Assembly (NCBI GenBank): GCA_002733605.1
Contig: NVWK01000003.1
Location: forward strand, 62,001 to 126,000
Direction of reading: 5' to 3'
Length of the DNA: 64,000 bases
DNA from: Robiginitomaculum sp.
Lineage (GTDB): Bacteria > Pseudomonadota > Alphaproteobacteria > Caulobacterales > Maricaulaceae
Both the position numbers and the translations under genes were made by a program. Every line of letters starts with the position of its first letter. Within the stretch, counting starts at the first letter, position 1. Below the pieces are notes generated by a model, which saw only the letters and a list, made by a program, of their open reading frames with translations, did no database searches and was not told where the DNA came from. Below are positions 61,001-64,000 of this stretch, in pieces.

Positions 61001-62899
61001 CGCGATCCTGTACCGGCCTTACTGGCATTGCCGCGATTTATGGCCCCCGGAGATCGGGCCATAGCCACTGTGTCCTTGGACAATGTAGACGGTAGGGCCG
61101 GTAAATACGGCGTCTCCCTTTCGGGCACCAATAACCTCTCTATTGATGATGCAAGCGAGAGTGTCGAGCTAGCCAAAGGCGAACGCAAAAGCGTCACCCG
61201 TGAAATTCTGGCTAGCCAGACAGGGGTAAGCGAAGTTGGCTTAACCATTAAGGGGCCGAGAAATTACAAAGTCGAAAGCCTGAGTAATTTACAAACCCGC
61301 AACGCATTTTTGCCAATCACCCGCATGGTGACGGCCCGTATGAACCCCGGACAATCCTACACACTTGATCCAAGAATCATGCAGGGGCTTGAGCTTGGCA
61401 CGGTTGATGTAAATATTTCATTCGCCAATGCGCCCAATCTTGACCCCAGCGCCTATGCCGCGTCCGTTTCGCGCTATCCTTATGGATGTACGGAACAAAC
61501 CATAAGTGCGGCCCTGCCTTTGCTATATGCCAATGACCTGGGCGGTGTTGCTGGCATGGGGCCTCTTAAAGCGCGGGAAGGCGTGCAAACCTCCATTGAC
61601 CGTATTCTCAATCGTCAGGGCCATGACGGCGCATTCGGCCTTTGGTCTGAAGGGGATGGATATGCAAGTCCGTGGATTGGTGTGTACGCAACCGATTTCT
61701 TGCAACGCACCAAGGACGAAGAATATGTCGTCAATGCGGACGCCCTAAATAAATCTTATACCGCATTGAAAAAAATGACAAAAATGGAAAAATATCCAAG
61801 CCTGTCATACCGGTATAAGTTTTATAACGATAACAACAAAACCCGTGAAACCAGACAGGCCGAAGCCGCCGCCTATGCACATTATGTACTTGCACGGGCC
61901 GGTAAAGCGGATTTAGGGGACATGCGTTATTTCTACGATAATCATGCAAAAAAAATGAACTCGCCGCTGGCATGGGGTCATATTGGTGCGGCACTGGTCA
62001 TGATGGATGATGGATATCGTTCGCAAAAAGCCTTTGCAACCGCCACGCAAAAACTGGGCTATAGTGATGAAAATGATTATTATCAGACCCCGTTGCGTGA
62101 CGCTGCCGGTCTGATGAGCCTCGTCAATGAAGTGGACGCAGTGGGCGTCTTACAAACCGTTCAAAACGCATTTGACGAGAGTTTGAAACCACCAAATCAG
62201 CTACACACTCAAGAAAAAGCCCAGACCATATTGGCCATCCGTAGCTTCTTGGTAAATAGCAAGCCTGTGAATATTGTCGCGCCCGAAGCCGAGTTGCAGT
62301 CCTCCAAAGGCATCACGAAGGCGCATTTGTACGGGGCGGATCTTGTGAACAGCGTCACATTCACCAATGAAAGCGATGTGGAAACATGGCGCTCTGTCAT
62401 GGTGACAGGTTCTCCGCTACAAGCGCCCGTGCCAACCCAGAAAGGTTTCGTCGTCAGTAAAAACATTTTTACCATGACAGGCAAATTGGCCGATTTATCG
62501 GCGGTACAAAAAGGCGAAAAATTTATTGTGCGGGTGCGGTTTAGCTCGACCATTACCAGATCGCGTCAAGCCGTTCTCGCCGACTTACTGCCTGCGGGGA
62601 TGGAGGTTGAAACCATCCTCACTCAAGAAGACGGCGCTCAACAAAACGGGCAAAAGGGTGCTTTTAGCTGGCTGGGACAACTAAGCGCGTTCCAAACCCA
62701 GGAAATGCGTGATGACAGGGTTGTCGCGGTTGCAGATACTTACCGCAAAGATCAATACGCCATTGCCTATATTGTCCGCGCCGTTACGGCGGGTGATTTT
62801 GTCTGGCCCGGTGCAGTTGTTCAGGACATGTACCGGCCCGCCGACCAATCCAACACCAAAACCCAACGTGTGGTGATTACTTCCGGCAATCGAGGATAG
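58004..62899 (+). CDS. Bacterial alpha-2-macroglobulin (membrane-anchored)
   Basis: 1631 residues from ATG at 58004 (GAGGAG upstream). Residues ~5-25 are a membrane anchor (VFVFFALVIVAVAGWFGYSAL) without a lipobox, unlike E. coli YfhM. MG domains follow (AYVFTDRGVYRPGETVHLTAMLR marks MG3, quoted across its two parts), then a bait-like region and DLPEFNGELRLMAVAW (MG7/thioester lead). The thioester motif is C1162-T-E-Q1165 in YPYGCTEQ; it is CLEQ or CGEQ in most homologues, the Cys and Gln are intact. It traps proteases in the periplasm. Next gene is PBP1C, the standard partner for cell-wall repair. Confidence 0.93.
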   Translation: MKRQSVFVFFALVIVAVAGWFGYSALEKRDAQSVQSSSASTVSDTQNPASASQTLTQTKGFRYDGWKVDNGSELPKACLQFTQDMDNADGLKIIDYIRTTPETKLTADISGKSVCLSGLKFGQDYQLTLLKGLQSQKDAALKEDKTIEISFGDRPPYVAFRGNGVILPRIGAQGLAIETVNIDMLDIEIFRVGDRMMARRSPQTGRATPEGGYSYEYSDAATDIRQSIWKGTLPIKSSPNTLTTTILPLNDLVGELKPGAYIVNAGRTHGTDDYRTAKAWRWIISTDLAMTTYQSEDGLDVSLRSIDTAQPVKKARVDLVAYNNEILSSAVSNSKGRVHFARALLHGQNTNRPRMLMAYGTNGDYAVLDFNRSPLDLSAFAIGGRQAHKDIDAYVFTDRGVYRPGETVHLTAMLRGKMGRAVSGRNGQIRFTKPNGIEFSTVRFEDTLEGTLLQNFTVPSSAPRGVWRAFVEVDGMGRVGNAEFSVEDFAPQKLRVDINIDNAPIRKTGVRTFEVSAQFLYGANGAGLSAEGEARIRVDPKPFPSLKDYSFGKADESFREIFMDLGGGTTDGEGILELGINLAKENIKTSHPLRAEITVGTAEPGGRYVKNSARVPVRTNDVYIGMKPDFDGRVERNKPFSFNVKAVDWQGQTVSLKGVEWVLVEEDWHYNWYRQYGSWRYRREIRDIERARGSVDIDASTGIDLSHTLNWGDYRLMVRDKQSGAESAYRFSVGWGGSSSSDAPDQVQIGVPSGNIKGGDTITLTVKAPYAGIGELVLANDKVQSIRTVQIPQGGSEISVKLDKNMGAGVYALLTVYTPRSVDARPVPRRAVGIGYIALDVSKQKMELAIQTPDVVRPNRKQNIKIKFANVPRGEKVWMTLAAIDEGVLQVTKYKSPDPQKWYFGKKSLNVDVRDDYARLLNPNLGLAAIANSGGDSLGGEGLTATPIKVVSLYSGPVTVKSGTVTIQVDLPEFNGELRLMAVAWSKSALGSDSRPMKVRDPVPALLALPRFMAPGDRAIATVSLDNVDGRAGKYGVSLSGTNNLSIDDASESVELAKGERKSVTREILASQTGVSEVGLTIKGPRNYKVESLSNLQTRNAFLPITRMVTARMNPGQSYTLDPRIMQGLELGTVDVNISFANAPNLDPSAYAASVSRYPYGCTEQTISAALPLLYANDLGGVAGMGPLKAREGVQTSIDRILNRQGHDGAFGLWSEGDGYASPWIGVYATDFLQRTKDEEYVVNADALNKSYTALKKMTKMEKYPSLSYRYKFYNDNNKTRETRQAEAAAYAHYVLARAGKADLGDMRYFYDNHAKKMNSPLAWGHIGAALVMMDDGYRSQKAFATATQKLGYSDENDYYQTPLRDAAGLMSLVNEVDAVGVLQTVQNAFDESLKPPNQLHTQEKAQTILAIRSFLVNSKPVNIVAPEAELQSSKGITKAHLYGADLVNSVTFTNESDVETWRSVMVTGSPLQAPVPTQKGFVVSKNIFTMTGKLADLSAVQKGEKFIVRVRFSSTITRSRQAVLADLLPAGMEVETILTQEDGAQQNGQKGAFSWLGQLSAFQTQEMRDDRVVAVADTYRKDQYAIAYIVRAVTAGDFVWPGAVVQDMYRPADQSNTKTQRVVITSGNRG

Positions 62900-62913
62900 G
62901 GCAGGGATCGGGA

Positions 62914-64000
62914 ATGTTACGGGTGCAAAAATGGGTGCGTATGGCGGTACTGGTCGGGATCGGCCTGTTGCTTGCCAATGCCGCGTTCCCGCCACCGCTA
63001 GACAAAGCCTATAACACATCCGTTCTCGTTACGGACAAGCAGGGACAATGGCTTAGTGCCTATTCCGTCGAGGATGGCCGCTGGCGTATCAAAGCCGCCT
63101 ATGACGATATTGATAGCCGGTTCATCGCGCAATTGATCGCAATCGAGGACAAGCGGTTTTACCGCCATAGCGGCGTTGATCCTATCGCCGTGTTGCGGGC
63201 GATCCGCTCTTGGGGTCGTGAAGGTCGTGCTGTCTCGGGTGCGTCTACCTTAACCATGCAATTGGTGCGTAAACTGGAACCAAGGCCACGGACATTACGC
63301 TCGAAAATGATCGAAACGATCAGAGCCGTACAAATCGAGATGCGGTTATCCAAGCGCGAAATACTGGAATTATACCTGACCCACACACCTTATGGCGGCA
63401 ATATTGAAGGGATCGCGGCGGCCAGCCGGATTTATTTTGATAAATCACCGCGCCAACTCACAGATGCGCAAATCGCCCTCCTGATCGCCTTGCCACAATC
63501 TCCCGAAGCCCGCCGTCCGGACAGGCATCCAAAAATCGCTACCCAAACCCGTAACGAAATTTTACAAAAAGTGCACAAGGTCGGCTTGTTGAGCGACATC
63601 CAGTACCGCGAGGCGAAAGAGGAGCGTGTATCCAGTAAGAAATACGCGTTTCCAAACCTCGCATGGCTGACCGGAAATAAACTTAAGTCTCATGTCCGTG
63701 AGTGGAATACAAAAATCATATCAAGTCTCGACACCCGTATTCAAAGCGATGTGGCACGGCTGGCCACAAGCTACACCTACGATAAAAGTTTTAATGTCGC
63801 CGTTCTGGTGATTGACAATAAAACCATGAAAGTCAGAGCCCATCTTGGCTCGGCGGGACGGGATAGGCCGGGCGGGTGGATTGATATGACCGATCGTCCC
63901 CGTTCCCCCGGATCCACCCTGAAACCATTTATATACGGGTTTGCATTTGACGATGGCCTGTCCGCACCGGGCTCGTTTATTCTCGATGCCCCCACACGGT
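62914..64000 (+). CDS. pbpC: Penicillin-binding protein 1C, N-terminal part (runs off right edge)
   Basis: About 362 residues from ATG at 62914, 14 bp after the macroglobulin stop; open at the window edge. One membrane segment at the N-terminus (about 10-26). GT51 transglycosylase motifs are present: IEDKRFYRHSGVDP (catalytic Glu), SGASTLTMQLVRKLEP, KREILELYLTHTPYGGNIEG. The transpeptidase domain begins near residue 265 and its SxxK nucleophile is in SPGSTLKPF. It polymerises and cross-links peptidoglycan, and pairing with an alpha-2-macroglobulin suggests envelope repair. Confidence 0.93.
   Translation, partial: MLRVQKWVRMAVLVGIGLLLANAAFPPPLDKAYNTSVLVTDKQGQWLSAYSVEDGRWRIKAAYDDIDSRFIAQLIAIEDKRFYRHSGVDPIAVLRAIRSWGREGRAVSGASTLTMQLVRKLEPRPRTLRSKMIETIRAVQIEMRLSKREILELYLTHTPYGGNIEGIAAASRIYFDKSPRQLTDAQIALLIALPQSPEARRPDRHPKIATQTRNEILQKVHKVGLLSDIQYREAKEERVSSKKYAFPNLAWLTGNKLKSHVREWNTKIISSLDTRIQSDVARLATSYTYDKSFNVAVLVIDNKTMKVRAHLGSAGRDRPGGWIDMTDRPRSPGSTLKPFIYGFAFDDGLSAPGSFILDAPTR

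Overview
The window looks like the chromosome of a marine-type alphaproteobacterium of moderate GC (roughly half), probably in or near Hyphomonadaceae/Maricaulales; that family assignment is inference. The class-level evidence is stronger. There is a murA-DUF2948-UPF0262-LMW phosphatase-infA-maf-rng-yacG cluster typical of Alphaproteobacteria, a GTTC-N7-GTTC LexA operator, a GapR-family protein, and many secreted peptidases.

Layout. Positions 1-12.6 kb hold an M1 peptidase cut by the window edge, two coupled glycosyltransferase-like genes, a divergent pair of M28 peptidases with an M20 amidohydrolase and a nitronate-monooxygenase-like gene behind one of them, an OmpA-like gene paired with a membrane-anchored lysine-rich DUF2853 protein, a small M15 peptidase/holin-like pair, and a DUF3667 membrane protein. 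At 12.7-18.9 kb lies one operon of two SDRs, an APH-like kinase and three acyl-CoA dehydrogenases. It ends in a clear terminator and resembles pathways that activate 4-hydroxyacyl-CoAs by phosphorylation. A YtcJ-like amidohydrolase lipoprotein follows on the other strand.

At 21.09-33.87 kb a 12.8 kb prophage-derived island sits in a tRNA-Thr(GGT) gene, bounded by 47-bp direct repeats. It carries a tyrosine integrase, small early genes, an HNH nuclease, a GapR homologue, the C-terminal piece of a portal protein, an intact-looking head protease and HK97 capsid, fragments of a decoration and a tail protein, a lysis cassette (endolysin plus overlapping spanin pair), and a Y-family polymerase under a LexA box. 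Terminase, most of the portal, the connectors and nearly all tail genes are missing, so it is an eroded prophage. An orphan gene and a frameshifted paralogue of an island gene lie beyond attR, which suggests an older insertion at the same place.

From 35 to 64 kb the sequence is mostly core: murA to yacG, a GDPD-like gene, M3 and M28 peptidases, a DJ-1/PfpI protein, tRNA-Phe, feoAB (ferrous iron uptake), a phosphatase-like protein, a SulP transporter, a Ppx/GppA phosphatase coupled to rlmE, guaB-RsmB-like methyltransferase-guaA (GMP synthesis), and the classic alpha-2-macroglobulin/PBP1C pair, of which pbpC runs off the right edge. The main accessory content is the island; the most unusual core genes are the membrane-bound lysine-rich DUF2853 protein and its OmpA-like neighbour.
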